Assembly: GCF_009763805.1 (NCBI RefSeq)
Contig: NZ_CP046804.1
Location: 62,001 to 126,000 of the forward strand
Length of the DNA stretch: 64,000 nucleotides
Source of the DNA: Vibrio cidicii
Lineage (GTDB): Bacteria; Pseudomonadota; Gammaproteobacteria; Enterobacterales; Vibrionaceae
Direction: 5' to 3'
The translations under genes and the position numbers were made by a program. Each line of letters opens with the position of its first letter. Position 1 is the first letter of the stretch. Shown in pieces: positions 21,677 to 34,528 of the stretch. The notes below the pieces were generated by a model. That model was not told where the DNA came from. It searched no databases and saw only the letters and a list, made by a program, of their open reading frames with translations.

Positions 21677-22891
21677 ATGAAACTGCCTATTTATCTAGAC
21701 TATTCGGCAACGTGCCCCGTTGATCCTCGCGTCGCTGAGAAAATGGTTCAGCACATGACGATGGACGGTATTTTTGGTAACCCGGCGTCACGTTCTCATC
21801 GTTACGGTTGGCAGGCGGAAGAAGCGGTAGACACCGCTCGTGAGCAAATTGCCGATCTGCTTAATGCAGACCCACGTGAAATTGTTTTCACTTCGGGTGC
21901 AACCGAGTCAGATAATCTGGCAATCAAAGGCGCGGCCCATTTTTATTCGAAGCAAGGCAAGCACATTATTACTTGCAAAACAGAGCACAAAGCGGTGCTC
22001 GACACGACTCGCCAACTAGAGCGTGAAGGTTTTGAAGTGACTTACCTTGAGCCGGAAGCGAACGGCATTATCGATCTGAACAAACTCGAAGCTGCGATGC
22101 GTGACGACACGGTTCTCGTCTCGATCATGCACGTCAACAATGAAATTGGCGTGATTCAAGACATTGCTGCGATTGGTGAACTGTGCCGTGCGCGCAAAAT
22201 CATTTTCCACGTGGACGCTGCGCAATCTGCCGGTAAAGTGGCGATTGACGTTCAAGCGATGAAAGTGGACTTGATTTCACTCTCAGCACACAAGATTTAC
22301 GGTCCGAAAGGTATCGGCGCACTGTACGTACGTCGTAAACCACGCATCCGTCTTGAATCGCAAATGCATGGCGGTGGTCATGAGCGCGGTTTCCGCTCTG
22401 GTACTCTGGCCACGCACCAAATCGTTGGTATGGGCGAAGCGTTCCGTATCGCTAAAGAAGAGATGCAAAAAGATTACGACCATGCATTGGCATTGCGTAA
22501 CCGTCTGCTTGATGGCGTTAAAGACATGGAAGCGGTCACTGTTAACGGCGATCTTGAGCAGCGCGTACCACATAACCTCAACGTGAGTTTCGCTTTCGTT
22601 GAAGGGGAATCTCTACTGATGTCGCTAAAAGATCTTGCGGTTTCATCAGGCAGTGCATGTACTTCAGCCAGCCTTGAGCCATCTTACGTGCTACGTGCAC
22701 TTGGTTTGAATGACGAACTGGCTCACAGCTCGATTCGTTTCTCCTTTGGTCGTTTTACCACCGAAGAAGAGATTGACTACGTTATTGAACAGATCCGTGT
22801 AGCCGTAAATAAGCTACGCGACATGTCTCCTCTATGGGATATGTACAAAGATGGGGTTGACTTGAACACGGTTGAGTGGGCGCACCACTAA
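21677..22891 (+). CDS. iscS: Cysteine desulfurase IscS
   Basis: PLP enzyme that draws sulfur from cysteine for Fe-S clusters and tRNA thiolation. The 404-residue product has the PLP lysine in [17 protein letters not shown], the [12 protein letters not shown] motif and the mobile catalytic cysteine in [21 protein letters not shown]. Second gene of isc, 30 bp after iscR. The C-terminal VEWAHH is typical of IscS. Confidence 0.98.
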   Translation: MKLPIYLDYSATCPVDPRVAEKMVQHMTMDGIFGNPASRSHRYGWQAEEAVDTAREQIADLLNADPREIVFTSGATESDNLAIKGAAHFYSKQGKHIITCKTEHKAVLDTTRQLEREGFEVTYLEPEANGIIDLNKLEAAMRDDTVLVSIMHVNNEIGVIQDIAAIGELCRARKIIFHVDAAQSAGKVAIDVQAMKVDLISLSAHKIYGPKGIGALYVRRKPRIRLESQMHGGGHERGFRSGTLATHQIVGMGEAFRIAKEEMQKDYDHALALRNRLLDGVKDMEAVTVNGDLEQRVPHNLNVSFAFVEGESLLMSLKDLAVSSGSACTSASLEPSYVLRALGLNDELAHSSIRFSFGRFTTEEEIDYVIEQIRVAVNKLRDMSPLWDMYKDGVDLNTVEWAHH

Positions 22892-22938
22892 GCGCAAGTT
22901 AATCCAGAGCAATTTATAGAGGATTCGAGGGAAATATC

Positions 22939-23322
22939 ATGGCATACAGCGAAAAAGTAATTGATCACTACGAGAACCCACGTAACGTTGGTTCGTTTGA
23001 CAAAGACGATCCGTCTATCGGTAGTGGTATGGTTGGCGCACCCGCTTGTGGTGACGTAATGAAACTGCAGATCAAAGTGACGCCAGAAGGCATCATCGAA
23101 GACGCGAAGTTTAAAACCTACGGTTGTGGCAGTGCGATCGCATCCAGCTCACTGGTTACTGAGTGGGTGAAAGGCAAGAGCATTGAAGAAGCGGCGTCGA
23201 TCAAAAACTCTGAGATCGCCGAAGAGTTAGAGTTGCCACCAGTGAAAGTGCACTGCTCTATTCTCGCCGAAGACGCGATTAAAGCCGCAGTTGCGGATTA
23301 CAAGAAAAAACACCAACTTTAA
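22939..23322 (+). CDS. iscU: Fe-S cluster scaffold IscU
   Basis: Scaffold on which [2Fe-2S] clusters are assembled. The 127-residue product has the three ligand cysteines (APACGDVMKL, YGCGSAIASSS, VHCSILAEDA) and the HscA recognition motif LPPVK just before the third. It lies 47 bp after iscS. A perfect 9-bp hairpin separates it from iscA. Confidence 0.98.
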   Translation: MAYSEKVIDHYENPRNVGSFDKDDPSIGSGMVGAPACGDVMKLQIKVTPEGIIEDAKFKTYGCGSAIASSSLVTEWVKGKSIEEAASIKNSEIAEELELPPVKVHCSILAEDAIKAAVADYKKKHQL

Positions 23323-23340
23323 GCCACTCTTTACAGCTAT

Positions 23341-23365
23341 AATGGGAGCCTTTTTCGCTCCCATT
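23341..23365 (+). other. Intercistronic hairpin between iscU and iscA
   Basis: AATGGGAGC and GCTCCCATT form a perfect 9-bp stem around CTTTTTC. There is no T run after it, so it resembles an mRNA processing or stability element or a weak attenuator more than a terminator. Confidence 0.6.
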
Positions 23366-23396
23366 AGAATCGTCAACACATTAACTAAGGTGCAGT

Positions 23397-23720
23397 ATGG
23401 CCGTTACACTAACAGAAAGCGCAGCAAGTCGAGTAAGAGCATTTCTTGATAACCGTGGTAAAGGGATTGGTTTGCGCCTGGGAGTGAAAACCACTGGCTG
23501 TTCAGGAATGGCCTATGTGTTGGAGTTTGTTGATGATCTGAATGAAGAAGACGAAGTATTCGAACATTCAGGCGTGAAAGTAATTATCGACAAGAAAAGT
23601 TTGGTGTATCTCGACGGCACCCAGCTCGACTACGTCAAAGAAGGGTTGAACGAAGGCTTTGAGTTCAATAACCCGAATGCGAAAAGTGAATGTGGTTGTG
23701 GTGAAAGCTTCAACGTCTAA
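23397..23720 (+). CDS. iscA: Fe-S assembly protein IscA
   Basis: A-type carrier that passes iron or clusters to apoproteins. The 107-residue product has the family cysteines in [12 protein letters not shown] and ECGCGESF. It starts at ATG 23397 after TAAGGTG. Fourth gene of the isc operon, in the standard order. Confidence 0.97.
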   Translation: MAVTLTESAASRVRAFLDNRGKGIGLRLGVKTTGCSGMAYVLEFVDDLNEEDEVFEHSGVKVIIDKKSLVYLDGTQLDYVKEGLNEGFEFNNPNAKSECGCGESFNV

Positions 23721-23775
23721 TGACTGAAGTTCTGGGCCTGATGGCTCAGAACGTTTAATCAAGGGCCAGAACTCG

Positions 23776-24291
23776 ATGAATCACTTTGAACTATTTGGGC
23801 TACCAACTCAGTATCAGCTGGATGGTAGCCTTCTTTCTTCTCAGTTCCGGGAATTGCAAAAGCGCTTCCATCCGGATAACTTTGCCACCGCCTCTGAGCG
23901 GGATCGCTTGTTAGCGGTGCAAAAAGCGGCACAAATCAACGACGCTTACCAAGTTTTGAAACATCCCATTTCACGCGCGGAATATTTATTGGCGCAAAAC
24001 GGGGTGGAAATTCGCGGCGAGCAACAAACCTTGCAAGACCCCATGTTCCTCATGGAGCAGATGGAGCTGAGAGAAGAGCTCGAAGCGATCCCAAGCGCTT
24101 CAGACGCACAAGATGTGCTGGCAGAATTTGATGCTCGAGTGAGCAAAATGTATAAGCAGCATCTGAGTGCGATAGAGCAAGAGCTTAACGTGGCTTTGTG
24201 GCAGCAAGCCGCAGATCGCGTTCGTAAGCTGAAATTTATTGCCAAATTAAAGAACGAAATCGAACTAGTGGAAGAGAAACTCTTCGGCTAG
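23776..24291 (+). CDS. hscB: Co-chaperone HscB
   Basis: J-domain partner that brings IscU to the HscA chaperone. The 171-residue product has the HPD motif in [15 protein letters not shown] within an N-terminal J domain (residues about 1-75) and a C-terminal three-helix bundle that contacts IscU. It lies 55 bp after iscA and 20 bp before hscA. Confidence 0.97.
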   Translation: MNHFELFGLPTQYQLDGSLLSSQFRELQKRFHPDNFATASERDRLLAVQKAAQINDAYQVLKHPISRAEYLLAQNGVEIRGEQQTLQDPMFLMEQMELREELEAIPSASDAQDVLAEFDARVSKMYKQHLSAIEQELNVALWQQAADRVRKLKFIAKLKNEIELVEEKLFG

Positions 24292-24311
24292 TTGAAAAAC
24301 AAGGATCCATC

Positions 24312-26165
24312 ATGGCATTACTTCAAATCGCAGAACCGGGTCAGAGCTCGGCACCTCATGAGCACAAGCTCGCGGCTGGTATTGATCTCGGCACAACCAA
24401 TTCACTGGTTGCTTCGGTACGAAGTGGTGAGGCCACCACATTAAAAGATGAGCAAGGCCGAAGCCTACTGCCTTCGGTTGTGAATTACGCCGGTGAAACG
24501 CTTCTGGTCGGTTATGAGGCAAAAGCCCAAGCGGAAATTCAACCTGAAGAGACGATTATCTCCGTTAAACGTCTGCTTGGCCGCTCATTGCAAGACATTC
24601 AGGCGCGCTATCCTTCTTTGCCTTATCAGTTCAAAACCAGTGAAAACGGTTTGCCCGTGCTGCGAACTCAGCAAGGCGATAAAAACCCGATTGAAGTGTC
24701 GGCAGATATTCTCAAAGCACTGGCAAAACGCGCAGAAGAGACACTGGGTGGTGAACTTGCTGGCGTGGTGATTACCGTTCCCGCCTATTTTGATGATGCG
24801 CAGCGTGCGGGCACCAAAGATGCCGCCAAACTTGCAGGTTTGCATGTACTGCGTCTGCTCAATGAACCGACGGCGGCGGCGATCGCCTATGGGCTTGATT
24901 CTGGTCAGGAAGGCGTAATTGCCGTCTACGATTTGGGCGGCGGCACCTTTGACATCTCCATTTTGCGTCTTTCGAAAGGGGTGTTTGAAGTACTGGCCAC
25001 TGGCGGTGATTCTGCACTCGGCGGCGATGATTTTGACCATCTGCTGGCGGATTATCTCAAAGAAAAAGCAGGGCTGGTTTCTCCGCTCTCTGCTGAGCAA
25101 AATCGAGTGCTGCTCAATATTGCCACGGCAACCAAAATTGCTTTTTCTGAAAAAGAAAGCGTTGAGGTGGATGTCTTTGGCTGGAAAGGCGAGGTCACCC
25201 GTGAACAGTTTGAAGAACTCATTCGCCCGTTAGTGAAAAAAACCTTGATGTCTTGTCGCCGTGCGCTAAAAGATGCTGATGTTGAGACGGACGAAGTGCT
25301 GCAAGTGGTGATGGTTGGTGGCTCCACTCGTACCTTGTTGGTGCGTGAGATGGTCGGCGAATTTTTCGGCCGTACCCCACTGACGAGCATTAACCCAGAC
25401 GAAGTCGTGGCAATTGGCGCGGGTATTCAGGCTGACATTTTGGCCGGTAACAAGCCGGATTCAGAGATGCTACTGCTGGATGTGATCCCGCTGTCGCTCG
25501 GCATTGAAACCATGGGTGGTTTGGTGGAGAAAATTATCCCGCGCAATACCACCATTCCTGTCGCACGCGCTCAGGAGTTCACCACCTTTAAAGATGGTCA
25601 AACCGCAATGAGCGTGCACGTGGTGCAAGGCGAGCGTGAAATGGTCGGTGATTGCCGTTCTCTGGCTCGCTTCTCGCTTAAAGGCATTCCGCCGATGGCG
25701 GCAGGGGCTGCGCATATTCGCGTGACTTATCAGGTGGATGCTGACGGCCTGCTGTCGGTGACCGCCATGGAAAAGAGCACTGGAGTTCAGTCTGAAATCC
25801 AAGTTAAACCATCTTATGGTTTGAGTGATAATGAAGTCGCCAACATGTTACGTGACTCGATGACTTATGCCAAAGAGGACATGCAAGCGCGTGCGCTGGC
25901 TGAGCAACGCGTTGAAGCTGACCGCGTGATTGAAGGGCTGATTTCTGCGTTGCAAGCCGATGGCGATGCGCTGTTGAATGAAGACGAAAAACAAGCGCTC
26001 TTGCAAGCGATTGAATCTTTGATTGCGCTGCGTAACGGCGATGATGCCACAGCGATCGAACAGGGAATTAAAGACACGGATAAAGCGAGCCAAGATTTCG
26101 CATCGCGTCGCATGGATAAATCGATCCGTGCAGCTCTGGCTGGCCAGTCAATCGACACTATTTAA
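24312..26165 (+). CDS. hscA: Fe-S assembly chaperone HscA
   Basis: Specialised Hsp70 that releases clusters from IscU. The 617-residue product has Hsp70 signatures [28 protein letters not shown] and [14 protein letters not shown], followed by a substrate-binding domain and helical lid. Length and motif order are normal. It is preceded by AAGGATCC and followed 12 bp later by fdx. Confidence 0.98.
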   Translation: MALLQIAEPGQSSAPHEHKLAAGIDLGTTNSLVASVRSGEATTLKDEQGRSLLPSVVNYAGETLLVGYEAKAQAEIQPEETIISVKRLLGRSLQDIQARYPSLPYQFKTSENGLPVLRTQQGDKNPIEVSADILKALAKRAEETLGGELAGVVITVPAYFDDAQRAGTKDAAKLAGLHVLRLLNEPTAAAIAYGLDSGQEGVIAVYDLGGGTFDISILRLSKGVFEVLATGGDSALGGDDFDHLLADYLKEKAGLVSPLSAEQNRVLLNIATATKIAFSEKESVEVDVFGWKGEVTREQFEELIRPLVKKTLMSCRRALKDADVETDEVLQVVMVGGSTRTLLVREMVGEFFGRTPLTSINPDEVVAIGAGIQADILAGNKPDSEMLLLDVIPLSLGIETMGGLVEKIIPRNTTIPVARAQEFTTFKDGQTAMSVHVVQGEREMVGDCRSLARFSLKGIPPMAAGAAHIRVTYQVDADGLLSVTAMEKSTGVQSEIQVKPSYGLSDNEVANMLRDSMTYAKEDMQARALAEQRVEADRVIEGLISALQADGDALLNEDEKQALLQAIESLIALRNGDDATAIEQGIKDTDKASQDFASRRMDKSIRAALAGQSIDTI

Positions 26166-26177
26166 GAGATAATAAGT

Positions 26178-26516
26178 ATGCCTAAGATTATTGTACTGCC
26201 TCATGAAGATCTATGCCCAGAAGGCGCGGTGTTAGAAGCCCAAGCGGGTGAGACTGTGCTGGATGTTGCACTGAAAAACGGGATTGCGATTGAACACGCG
26301 TGTGAGAAATCTTGCGCCTGTACAACCTGCCACGTGATTATCCGTGAAGGCTTTGACTCTCTTGATGAAAGTGACGAATTAGAAGACGATATGCTCGATA
26401 AAGCTTGGGGGCTTGAGCCGGAATCGCGGCTTGGTTGTCAAGCGAAGATCGCTGATGAAGATCTGGTGGTTGAGATCCCGAAATACACGCTTAACCACGC
26501 CTCCGAAGATCATTAA
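26178..26516 (+). CDS. fdx: [2Fe-2S] ferredoxin of the ISC system
   Basis: Electron carrier for Fe-S cluster assembly. The 112-residue product shows the cluster ligands in EHACEKSCACTTCHV, with the fourth cysteine in SRLGCQAKI. It is the adrenodoxin-type Fdx found after hscA in isc operons. Confidence 0.97.
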   Translation: MPKIIVLPHEDLCPEGAVLEAQAGETVLDVALKNGIAIEHACEKSCACTTCHVIIREGFDSLDESDELEDDMLDKAWGLEPESRLGCQAKIADEDLVVEIPKYTLNHASEDH

Positions 26517-26570
26517 TCATCCACAGCAGCACAGAGGTGCTGCTTTGGCTAAACGCGCTGAGGAAAAGTT

Positions 26571-26765
26571 ATGAAATGGACAGATTCGCGAGATATCGCT
26601 ATCGAACTGTGTGAAAAGTTTCCTGATATGGATCCTAAGACGGTTCGCTTTACCGACTTACATCAGTGGATTTTAGAATTGGACGATTTTGACGACGAAC
26701 CAAACCGTTCCAATGAAAAAATCCTCGAAGCGGTTATCCTGTGCTGGCTGGATGAGTGGCAATAA
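26571..26765 (+). CDS. iscX: ISC system protein IscX
   Basis: 64-residue acidic protein ([37 protein letters not shown]) that binds IscS and modulates cluster assembly. It lies last in the isc operon, 54 bp after fdx and before a strong terminator. Confidence 0.95.
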   Translation: MKWTDSRDIAIELCEKFPDMDPKTVRFTDLHQWILELDDFDDEPNRSNEKILEAVILCWLDEWQ

Positions 26766-26792
26766 AACCCAGCTCAGTTAACAATTTTTATT

Positions 26793-26823
26793 AAAAAAGA
26801 CGGACCTTATGGTCCGTTTTTTT
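26793..26823 (+). terminator. Rho-independent terminator after iscX
   Basis: ACGGACC and GGTCCGT form a 7-bp stem around TTAT, flanked by an A run and followed by a run of T residues. It ends the isc operon. Confidence 0.92.
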
Positions 26824-26918
26824 ATCATGTTGACATTTCTGCCCTACATAATGCTAACATCCGTGGGTTATTAAAAAAGAAAGGCGCAGGTAACGCCGTT
26901 ATAAGGCAAGGAGAAACC

Positions 26919-28218
<1,300 letters not shown>

Positions 28219-28281
28219 ATTCACTAAGGCAGCCGTTTTCGGCTGCTTACTATAACAACGAATGAAGTAAAAGGACTCCTT

Positions 28282-28707
28282 ATGGCTCTAGAGAGAACAT
28301 TTTCTATTATCAAGCCCGACGCTGTAGAACGTAACCTGATCGGTGAGATTTACCATCGCATCGAGAAAGCGGGGCTGCGTATTATTGCCGCTAAAATGGT
28401 GCAACTGAACGATGAGCAGGCCAGTGGCTTTTATGCAGAACACGAAGGAAAAGCGTTTTTCCAACCACTTAAAGAGTTTATGACCTCCGGCCCTATTATG
28501 GTGCAAGTGCTGGAAGGCGAAAATGCCATCGCTCGTTACCGTGAGTTGATGGGAAAAACCAATCCAGAAGAAGCCGCGTGTGGCACGATTCGTGCCGACT
28601 ATGCCCTAAGCATGCGTCACAACTCAGTGCACGGTAGTGATAGCCCAGCGTCGGCTGAGCGTGAAATTGCCTTCTTTTTCCCTGAGTCAGAAATCTGTCC
28701 TCGTTAA
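28282..28707 (+). CDS. ndk: Nucleoside diphosphate kinase
   Basis: Balances nucleoside triphosphate pools through a phosphohistidine intermediate. The 141-residue product has the family N-terminus [15 protein letters not shown] and the active-site histidine in [21 protein letters not shown] 28282 follows AAAAGGACTCC. A terminator follows. Confidence 0.97.
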   Translation: MALERTFSIIKPDAVERNLIGEIYHRIEKAGLRIIAAKMVQLNDEQASGFYAEHEGKAFFQPLKEFMTSGPIMVQVLEGENAIARYRELMGKTNPEEAACGTIRADYALSMRHNSVHGSDSPASAEREIAFFFPESEICPR

Positions 28708-28722
28708 TCGTTTAAGCAGAAC

Positions 28723-28750
28723 AAACCCAGCCGTAAACGCTGGGTTTTTT
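28723..28750 (+). terminator. Rho-independent terminator after ndk
   Basis: AAACCCAGC and GCTGGGTTT form a 9-bp stem with a seven-base loop, followed by T residues. Confidence 0.9.
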
Positions 28751-28931
28751 GCTTTCTGTGTACTTGTTTTTGCCATTGAGCAAGGTTCTTAAGTCGGTTT
28801 AAAACTCGGTTAAAAAATAATCGCCGAGGATTTAATCTCTTAGCAAATCCGGGGTTTTACAACCCTTGTTGTCACTGCGTAAAGCCTGTACAATTCGCGC
28901 CCTTAATCTTGATCAGTCATTGAGAGGCAAC

Positions 28932-30056
28932 ATGAGCACTGGGAAAATTAATCTACTCGACTTTGATCGCCAAGGCATGCGTGAGCTTTTCGCCCAAGAG
29001 TTAGGCGAGAAAGCATTTCGTGCCGATCAGGTTATGAAGTGGATCTACCATTTCGGTGTGGATGACTTCGATAACATGACCAACATCAACAAGAACTTGC
29101 GCGAAAAGCTCAAGCAGAAATGTGAAATTGTCGCTCCGGTGGTCTCTGAAGCTCAGCACTCATCGGATGGTACTATCAAGTGGGCAATGCGCGTTGGTGA
29201 TCAAGATGTTGAAACCGTCTATATTCCTGAAGAAGATCGCGCGACCTTGTGTGTCTCTTCTCAGGTGGGGTGTGCGTTAGAATGTAAATTCTGCTCAACG
29301 GCACAACAAGGTTTTAACCGTAACCTCAAAGTATCGGAAATTATCGGTCAAGTATGGCGTGCCGCGCGCGAAATCGGTCTGGAAAAAGAGACGGGTCGAC
29401 GCCCTATCACTAACGTGGTGATGATGGGGATGGGCGAGCCGTTACTTAACATGAAAAACCTTATCCCGGCACTGGAAATTATGCTCGATGATCTCGGTTT
29501 TGGTCTGTCAAAGCGTCGTGTCACTGTATCTACCTCTGGTGTAGTCTCTGGCTTGGATCAGATGACAGGCAAAATTGACGTCGCTCTGGCTATCTCTTTG
29601 CATGCGCCGAACGACAAACTGCGTAGCGAAATTATGCCGATTAACGATCGTTGGGATATCCAAGACTTCCTAGCATCCGTGCGTCGTTACATCGCATCAT
29701 CGAATGCCAACCGCGGTAAGGTCACGGTGGAGTATGTTTTACTGGATCACGTTAATGACGGAACCGAGCATGCACATGAGTTGGCGCAGTTGATGAAAGA
29801 CACGCCTTGTAAGATCAACTTGATCCCATTCAACCCGTACCCAGGTTCGCCATATAAAAAGCCAAGCAACTCGCGTATTGACCGCTTCCAAAAAACCTTA
29901 ATGCAATACGAGCACACGGTCACTATCCGTAAAACTCGCGGTGATGATATCGATGCTGCGTGTGGCCAATTGGTCGGTGATGTGATTGACCGAACCAAAC
30001 GGACCGCGGTACTCAAAGCGGCGAAGGGAGAAACCATCGAAATTCGCGCGCTGTAA
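28932..30056 (+). CDS. rlmN: Dual-specificity 23S rRNA/tRNA adenine C2-methyltransferase RlmN
   Basis: Radical SAM enzyme that methylates A2503 of 23S rRNA and A37 of some tRNAs. ATG 28932 follows TTGAGAGGC and gives 374 residues; an upstream in-frame TTG at 28866 is unlikely. The CX3CX2C cluster motif is [18 protein letters not shown], and the C-terminal cysteine used in the reaction is in AACGQL. Also visible are [12 protein letters not shown] and SLHAPND. Confidence 0.96.
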   Translation: MSTGKINLLDFDRQGMRELFAQELGEKAFRADQVMKWIYHFGVDDFDNMTNINKNLREKLKQKCEIVAPVVSEAQHSSDGTIKWAMRVGDQDVETVYIPEEDRATLCVSSQVGCALECKFCSTAQQGFNRNLKVSEIIGQVWRAAREIGLEKETGRRPITNVVMMGMGEPLLNMKNLIPALEIMLDDLGFGLSKRRVTVSTSGVVSGLDQMTGKIDVALAISLHAPNDKLRSEIMPINDRWDIQDFLASVRRYIASSNANRGKVTVEYVLLDHVNDGTEHAHELAQLMKDTPCKINLIPFNPYPGSPYKKPSNSRIDRFQKTLMQYEHTVTIRKTRGDDIDAACGQLVGDVIDRTKRTAVLKAAKGETIEIRAL

Positions 30057-30456
30057 CCGTCTTCGAACTATGTCAGCCAGAGCCATGCTCTGGCTGTTTT
30101 GTTTCAATCTTTGGGCGCTTTTTGTCCACCATTTCTGGTCATTTTCTGCGTTATTGGACGATAGTTCGAATTTCTTGTGTCAAGTTTTGGACAAAAGCTT
30201 GAGCTGAGGGTAAATTTCTCAGCAAAGAGTTTTTGTCAATTCAAGACATTGGCTTATCATGAGTAAAGCATGTTTAGTCTTGGCGGATAAAACGTGCCAG
30301 AAATCTTCCCAATGGCGCAATAGATAAGCAGCCAATTAGATTGGGGAAGCCTTTTTATAATCTGAACAGCAGATTATTCACTCTTAAACACACGCCGGAA
30401 TAACGATAAAGAACAACAGAGCGCGGGTGTTAATTTATAAAAGATTTTAAGAAGTT
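30057..30456 (+). other. Intergenic region rlmN-rodZ without a recognised gene
   Basis: About 400 bp. A hairpin AGCCAGAG/CTCTGGCT with following TTTTG at about 30073-30099 is a likely terminator for rlmN. The rest is AT-rich and probably carries the promoter of the rodZ operon. I see no pilW/pilF gene here, although some gammaproteobacteria carry one between rlmN and rodZ. Confidence 0.6.
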
Positions 30457-31378
30457 ATGACGACAGAAAACGAAACTTTAGCACAAACATCCGATAACAC
30501 TGCGCCGACAATGGACGTTGGTACGTTACTTAAGCGTAAGCGCGAAGAGCTGGGTTACAGCCAAAAACAAGTGGCGGATCGCCTGCGGTTACGTCTGGCG
30601 GTGATCGAACAAATCGACAACAACCAACTGGCTACCGATCAAGTGGCCACCTTTACTCGCGGCTATTTACGCTCTTACGCTCGATTGGTTGGTGTGGATG
30701 AAGCAGTTGTGTTAGCTGCTTTGGATGATGCGGGCGATGCGCAGCACCAAGAGCAAGAGATGCAAAGTTTTTCTCGCAAGACCAAAACGGAAAAACACAA
30801 CAGCCGTATCATGCTCATCACTTGGGGAGTGTTTATCATTATTACCGGGATTTCTTCCCTGTGGTGGTGGCAAAACCAGCAAGATAACAGCCTTGCCCAA
30901 TCGGTGAACGATACTGCGGTGGTCGATGTGCCAGCGGTGATGGAAGAGAGCGATAACGCCCCCGCGCTAGATGACGTGGTCATGCAAGAAACTGACGGTT
31001 GCTCCCGAGGAGGTCTCTCCTTCTGTTGAAGCCCCTTCTTCAGATGCGACGCCTGAGGAAGTGCTTATCGAAGAGCCTGTTGCGGTTGAAGCCGAAGTGG
31101 CTGAACCCGTACAAACCGCTGCAACGCTGGCAGACGAGCAGCAAGTCATCACCATGACCTTTGAAGCCGATTGCTGGATCCAAGTGAAGGATGCACAGGG
31201 CAAAACATTGATTTCAGGTATCCGCAAAGCGGGACAAGATCTTGAGCTCTCAGGAGATGCCCCATTTAAAGTCATTTTGGGGGCGCCAGAGGGTGTCGCC
31301 ATGACATTTGCAAGTGAACCTGTCGACCTTTCTCGGTATACTGCAGGCAAAGTAGCAAGATTCACCTTACCTTTATAA
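30457..31378 (+). CDS. rodZ: Cytoskeleton protein RodZ (frameshifted in this assembly)
   Basis: Links MreB filaments to the cell-wall machinery to keep rod shape. It has a cytoplasmic helix-turn-helix (LLKRKREELGYSQKQVADRL), a single membrane span (MLITWGVFIIITGISSLWW), a Pro/Glu-rich periplasmic linker and a C-terminal beta domain (TFEADCWIQVKDAQGKTL). The frame breaks at AAA 30989-30991. Reading GAAAC as GAAC gives VMQELTVAPEEVSP and about 306 residues. ispG begins 6 bp later. Confidence 0.92.
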
Positions 31379-31384
31379 AGAATT

Positions 31385-32504
31385 ATGCACAACGAATCTC
31401 CAATTATCCGTCGTAAATCGACGCGTATCTACGTGGGTAATGTTCCTATTGGTGATGGTGCACCGATCGCGGTGCAGTCCATGACCAATACCCGAACCAC
31501 CGACGTTGAAGCCACGGTCGCACAAATCAAAGCACTGGAAAAAGTGGGTGCTGATATTGTTCGTGTTTCGGTGCCAACCATGGATGCCGCTGAAGCATTT
31601 AAACTGATTAAGCAACAGGTATCGGTGCCGTTGGTGGCAGACATTCATTTCGATTATCGCATCGCCCTGAAAGTGGCGGAATACGGCGTCGATTGTTTGC
31701 GAATTAACCCCGGCAACATAGGGAACGAGGAACGTATTCGCTCGGTGGTTGACTGCGCCCGCGATAAAAATATCCCGATCCGCATTGGTGTTAATGGCGG
31801 TTTCGCTGGAAAAAGATCTGCAAATGAAATATGGCGAACCGACACCTGCCGCTTTGGTGGAGTCGGCGATGCGCCATGTTGATATCCTGGATCGTCTCAA
31901 CTTTGATCAGTTTAAAGTCAGCGTCAAAGCCTCGGATGTCTTCCTTGCAGTTGATTCCTACCGCCTGTTGGCAAAGCAAATCGACCAACCACTGCATTTG
32001 GGGATCACCGAAGCCGGTGGGGCGCGTGCCGGCTCGGTAAAGTCTGCCGTTGGCCTTGGTATGTTGCTGGCGGAAGGCATTGGTGACACCTTGCGTATCT
32101 CGCTGGCAGCGAATCCGGTTGAAGAGATCAAAGTCGGCTTTGATATTCTCAAATCGCTGCGCATTCGCTCGCGTGGTATCAACTTTATTGCCTGTCCTTC
32201 CTGTTCGCGTCAGGAATTTGATGTTATCAACACGGTGAATGCGTTAGAAGAGCGCTTAGAGGACATCATCACGCCGATGGATGTGTCGATCATCGGTTGT
32301 GTGGTAAATGGCCCGGGCGAAGCGGAAGTGTCTCACCTTGGTCTGGCAGGCAGCAACAAGAAGAGCGCTTTCTATGAAGACGGTAAGCGTCAGAAAGAGC
32401 GTTTCGATAACGATGACTTGGTTAATCAGTTGGAAGCTAAAATTCGAGCTAAAGCGGCGCGGATGGATGCCAGCAACCGCATCGACGTGAAAGTTCACGA
32501 TTAA
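31385..32504 (+). CDS. ispG: 4-hydroxy-3-methylbut-2-en-1-yl diphosphate synthase IspG (frameshifted in this assembly)
   Basis: [4Fe-4S] enzyme of the MEP isoprenoid pathway, essential in bacteria that lack the mevalonate route. The product has [35 protein letters not shown] and the cluster cysteines in [13 protein letters not shown] and [13 protein letters not shown]. The frame breaks at TTT 31801-31803. Reading GTTTC as GTTC gives [17 protein letters not shown] and a 372-residue protein. An essential gene broken by one base argues for an artefact. hisS follows. Confidence 0.94.
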
Positions 32505-32564
32505 TCTCAATACTCGTTACGTTCAGAAAACGAACGGGTAATCAGCAACATTACGGTAACTATT

Positions 32565-33833
32565 GTGGCAAAAACAATTCAAGCAATCCGAGGCATGAAC
32601 GACTGCCTCCCAACTCAATCACCGCTGTGGCAGAAACTAGAAAACACAGTGAAGAATGTCATCAGCGCCTATGGCTACAATGAAGTGCGCATGCCAATTG
32701 TTGAGATGACCCATCTGTTTAGCCGCGCTATTGGTGAAGTAACCGATGTGGTTGAGAAAGAGATGTACACCTTTGAGGATCGCAACGGCGATAGCCTGAC
32801 CTTGCGTCCGGAAGGCACCGCGGGCTGTGTTCGCGCCGGGATCGAAAATGGTCTTTTGTACAATCAAGAGCAACGCTTGTGGTACATCGGGCCGATGTTC
32901 CGTCATGAGCGCCCACAAAAAGGTCGTTACCGTCAGTTCCACCAGTGTGGTGTCGAAGTATTTGGCTTGGATGGCCCAGATGTGGATGCTGAACTTATCA
33001 TGATGACTGCGCGCCTATGGCGTGAACTGGGCATCGACAAGCACGTGCGTTTAGAGTTGAACTCGATTGGTTCACTGGAAGCGCGTGCCAACTACCGCAG
33101 CGCACTTATTGAGTTTCTTGAGCAACACATCGAAGTGCTTGATGAAGATTGCAAACGCCGTATGCACACCAACCCACTGCGCGTACTGGATTCTAAAAAT
33201 CCAGAGGTGCAGGCGATTTTAGGTGATGCGCCACGTCTGGCCGATTATCTGGATGAAGAGTCCAAGCAACATTTTGCAGGTTTGTGTGAACTTCTAGACG
33301 CTGCAGGCATCGAATACACAGTCAATCAGCGCCTCGTTCGCGGCTTGGATTACTACAATCGTACGGTTTTTGAGTGGATTACCGAGAGCCTAGGATCGCA
33401 AGGCACAGTGTGTGGCGGTGGTCGTTACGATGGCCTCGTTGAGCAACTTGGCGGTAAGCCAACGCCAGCAGTTGGTTTTGCCATGGGGCTTGAGCGCTTA
33501 GTATTGATGCTCGAAACCCTAGAGCTTACTGACGTGCGTCGCAGTGTCGATGTGTACGTAGTCACTGCGGGTGAAGGGACGATGATGGCAGGCATGAAGC
33601 TGGCTGAGCAATTACGTGAGTTGGTCCCCGGCGTGCGTGTAATGAATCACTTTGGCGGTGGCAACTTCAAGAAGCAGTTCAAGCGCGCAGACAAAGTCGG
33701 CGCAGTAGTTGCGCTCGTGCTGGGCGAAAATGAAGTGGCAGATAGCACTGTTGTGCTGAAAGATCTCGCGGGTGGTGAGCAAAACACCTACGCGCAAGCT
33801 GAAGTAGCGGCAAAAATCGCTGAACTGATTTAA
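32565..33833 (+). CDS. hisS: Histidyl-tRNA synthetase
   Basis: Class II aminoacyl-tRNA synthetase that charges tRNA-His. The 422-residue product starts at GTG 32565 and has the HisRS N-terminus ([14 protein letters not shown]), motif 2 ([17 protein letters not shown]), histidine-specific loops ([15 protein letters not shown]) and motif 3 ([11 protein letters not shown]). The C-terminal anticodon-binding domain is complete. It lies between ispG and yfgM. Confidence 0.97.
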   Translation: MAKTIQAIRGMNDCLPTQSPLWQKLENTVKNVISAYGYNEVRMPIVEMTHLFSRAIGEVTDVVEKEMYTFEDRNGDSLTLRPEGTAGCVRAGIENGLLYNQEQRLWYIGPMFRHERPQKGRYRQFHQCGVEVFGLDGPDVDAELIMMTARLWRELGIDKHVRLELNSIGSLEARANYRSALIEFLEQHIEVLDEDCKRRMHTNPLRVLDSKNPEVQAILGDAPRLADYLDEESKQHFAGLCELLDAAGIEYTVNQRLVRGLDYYNRTVFEWITESLGSQGTVCGGGRYDGLVEQLGGKPTPAVGFAMGLERLVLMLETLELTDVRRSVDVYVVTAGEGTMMAGMKLAEQLRELVPGVRVMNHFGGGNFKKQFKRADKVGAVVALVLGENEVADSTVVLKDLAGGEQNTYAQAEVAAKIAELI

Positions 33834-33900
33834 GTACGGCAATTTCGAATTTAAATGGCAGGAAAACCTGCCATTTTTGAAGTTTTAAAGAGGACAGGAA

Positions 33901-34516
33901 GTGGAAGTTTACAATACTGAAGAAGAACAAGTAGAAGCGATAAAAGAGTGGTGGAAAGAGAATGGCAAAGCCGTGATTATCGGTGCTGTTGTTGGTCTTG
34001 GCGGTCTTTTTGGTTGGCGTTACTACCAAGATTCTGTGACTTCGGCTCGTGAAGCAGCTTCTCAAAGCTATACTTCCGCAATGAATACTCTGCAAGCGAA
34101 AGGCGTGGACGCTGCGTCGGATGTGCAAAGTTTTATCGATGGCAATGAAGTCAAAGAGTACTCCGTGCTGGCGGCGTTGCAACTGGCGAAAACACAAGTG
34201 GATGCAGGCGATCTTAACGCTGCGTTAGTGCAGTTAAAATGGGCTCAAAGCAACAGCAAAGATGCTGCCATTGCGCCTCTTGTGAGCTATCGAATTGCAC
34301 GTATCGAAGCAGAAACTGGGCAACTTTGATGCGGCAAATGCTGAACTGGCTAAAGTGAGCAACAAAGGTTGGACTGGCCGTATTGCCGAACTGCGTGGTG
34401 ACATTGCTCTGCGTCAAGGTGATAAAGAAGCAGCATACGCGGCTTACTCGGAAGCCCAACAAGCGGAAGATGCTGGTCAAACACTGCAGATGAAGCTTGA
34501 CGATCTGGCGAAATAA
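33901..34516 (+). CDS. yfgM: YfgM family tetratricopeptide membrane protein (frameshifted in this assembly)
   Basis: Membrane-anchored protein that associates with the Sec translocon and periplasmic chaperones in E. coli. GTG start at 33901 after AGAGGACAG. A short cytosolic segment (EEQVEAIKEWWKENGK) precedes one membrane span (VIIGAVVGLGGLFGW) and a periplasmic TPR-like domain. The frame breaks at AAA 34313-34315. Reading GAAAC as GAAC gives ARIEAELGNFDAANAEL and a 204-residue protein. bamB starts 12 bp downstream, the usual pair. Confidence 0.92.
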
Positions 34517-34528
34517 GGACTTCATGGC

